From NCBI RefSeq assembly GCF_000382405.1, contig NZ_KB908265.1, forward strand, positions 62,001-126,000: a DNA stretch of 64,000 nt, given 5' to 3'. Of this stretch, positions 62,918-64,000 are shown piece after piece (positions within the stretch are counted from its first letter, which is position 1; every line of letters starts with the position of its first letter). A model generated the notes under the pieces. That model did no database searches, had not been told where the DNA came from, and saw nothing but the letters and a program-made list of their open reading frames with translations. This stretch comes from Mycobacterium sp. 141. GTDB lineage: Bacteria > Actinomycetota > Actinomycetes > Mycobacteriales > Mycobacteriaceae. Both the position numbers and the translations under genes were made by a program.

Positions 62918-64000
62918 CTGAACACCCGTCGGCGATCCAGTCGCAATGGAGCCGCCTGAGCCCGCGCATGCTGCTGGTGCACCCGGTTCACGAGGTGCTC
63001 CAACAGATTCCGCTGCTGGTGGGATCGGTGGTGCTCGGTTCGGCTACCGGAAACTCGTTCTGGACGGTCGCGGCGGTGACCGTGACGGTGGCGTTCGGCG
63101 TGGCCCGCTGGTTCACCACCACCTACCGGATCGAACCCGGCGAGGTGCAACTGCGCACCGGAGTGCTGCAGCGCAAGACACTGTCGGTGCCGCGCAACCG
63201 GATTCGCTCGGTATCGACCGACGCCCGGCTGCTGCACCGGTTGCTGAGGCTGACCGTGTTACAGATCAGTACCGGACAGGAAGCCAAGGGCGACACCAAG
63301 TTTGCCCTCGATGCTGTAGAAGCCGCCGAGGTGCCCCGGTTGCGGGCGATCCTGCTCACCGATGCCGTGCCCATGACCGACGACGCCCCGCCGGGTCAGG
63401 AGCTGGCCAGCTGGCAGCCGTCGTGGCTGCGGTACAGCCCGCTGAGCTGGACCGGCCTGGCCATGATCGTCACCGCCGTCGGTATCCTCTACCAGGCGGG
63501 AGTCATTGCCGCACTGGATAATTCACAGCTGGCGCGGTTCGGTCTGGGCGTTGCGCAGCGGCTGGGAGTGGCCGTCAGCGCGGTCATCCTGGTGCTGGTG
63601 CTCCTCACACTCTCGGTGCTGCTGTCGGTGTTGCAGTCCCTGGTCGCCTACGCGAACCTGGTGCTGCGCCGCGACGCCGACGTGCTGCATCTGCGGCACG
63701 GGCTACTGCGGGTGCGCGAACACACCTATGACATGCGGAGGCTGCGGGGCGGCACGCTGCGGGAGCCCCTGCTGGTCCGGATGTTCGGCGGGGCCCGGCT
63801 GGATGCGGTGATGACCGGCGTCGGCGAGGAGGGCCAGGCGTCGCTGCTGCTGCCGCCCTGCCCCGCCGACACAGCGCGCGGCGTGTTGGCCGACCTCATC
63901 GAGCAGCCCGACGCGGTGACCGGGCCGCTGCGGGCCCACGGTCCGGCGGCGGTGCGCCGGCGGTGGACCAGGGCGCTGGTACTGCCGGTCCTGGCCGCCG
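62914..64000 (+). CDS. PH-domain (YdbT-like) membrane protein, partial at window end
   Basis: At least 362 residues from GTG 62914; continues beyond the window. Repeated bPH2 units: YRIEPGEVQLRTGVLQRKTL followed by SVPRNRIRSVSTDARLLHRL, and a second unit LVLRRDADVLHLRHGLLRVR then EHTYDMRRLRGGTLREP, separated by membrane segments. Works with the preceding protein; function unknown. Confidence 0.83.
   Translation, partial: MTEHPSAIQSQWSRLSPRMLLVHPVHEVLQQIPLLVGSVVLGSATGNSFWTVAAVTVTVAFGVARWFTTTYRIEPGEVQLRTGVLQRKTLSVPRNRIRSVSTDARLLHRLLRLTVLQISTGQEAKGDTKFALDAVEAAEVPRLRAILLTDAVPMTDDAPPGQELASWQPSWLRYSPLSWTGLAMIVTAVGILYQAGVIAALDNSQLARFGLGVAQRLGVAVSAVILVLVLLTLSVLLSVLQSLVAYANLVLRRDADVLHLRHGLLRVREHTYDMRRLRGGTLREPLLVRMFGGARLDAVMTGVGEEGQASLLLPPCPADTARGVLADLIEQPDAVTGPLRAHGPAAVRRRWTRALVLPVLAA

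Overview
The window reads as chromosomal DNA of a mycobacterium, most likely a Mycolicibacterium-type environmental or opportunistic species. The DNA is GC-rich and genes use many GTG/TTG starts. The right-hand end carries the mycobacterial block AAA ATPase - pssA - psd - moeA - SDR, the order known from Rv0435c-Rv0439c of M. tuberculosis. A GjpA-type porin, a DUF222/HNH (13E12-like) protein and IdeR-type iron boxes also fit.

Region 1 (1-1.5 kb) is a mobile-element graveyard: a broken, chimeric tyrosine integrase and an IS481-type transposase remnant. Region 2 (1.5-31 kb) looks like an accessory island. It holds (a) a lipoprotein esterase; (b) a leftward operon of flavin monooxygenase, cation/proton antiporter-like exporter and Tat lipoprotein esterase; (c) pobA, divergent from (b); (d) a GjpA-like porin with a long Lys/Ser/Asp repeat tail; (e) a rightward, start-stop overlapped operon with a PapA/condensation-like acyltransferase, a small protein, a DUF998 membrane protein, a GH16 glycosidase, a GT2 and a large polytopic GT-C-like protein; (f) a leftward GT2 gene; (g) a rightward operon of a GriI-type aldolase, a GriH-type 3-dehydroquinate synthase II and a 1286-residue fusion of a Wzx-like flippase with an adenylation-carrier-thioesterase NRPS module; (h) an exo/endonuclease-phosphatase fold protein, a GT-C protein, two tandem SGNH lipoproteins and an OafA-type acyltransferase. 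Four good IdeR boxes (6790, 8339, 11498, 18409) sit before (b)/(c), (d), (e) and (g). My reading is an iron-starvation-induced pathway that makes an aminohydroxybenzoate-type aryl unit, activates it on the fusion protein, and exports or attaches it together with a glycosylated, acylated envelope molecule. This is the best candidate for an undescribed system here.

Region 3 (31-35 kb) has a luciferase-like monooxygenase and a membrane-anchored esterase. Region 4 (34-45 kb) is catabolic: a DeoR-controlled leftward operon (APC permease, FGGY kinase, GlpA-like and GlpB-like oxidoreductases), and a rightward operon (MHS transporter, 3-hydroxybutyrate dehydrogenase, acetoacetyl-CoA synthetase) whose last gene starts with a 27-bp in-frame repeat made from its own ribosome-binding site. 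Region 5 (44.7-54 kb) has the DUF222/HNH protein, an AmiS channel with an amidase, a MocR regulator divergent from an ABM/zinc-ribbon protein, an aminotransferase, a CDF transporter and a SRPBCC protein.

Region 6 (54-64 kb) is conserved core: AAA ATPase, PssA, Psd, MoeA, a ThrE-type exporter and a short-chain dehydrogenase. It is followed by a deletion scar that truncates a flavin monooxygenase and a MerR gene head to head, then by two PH-domain membrane proteins, the last running off the window. No tRNA, rRNA or CRISPR array was seen. All functional assignments come from motif and family recognition by eye; no database search was run.
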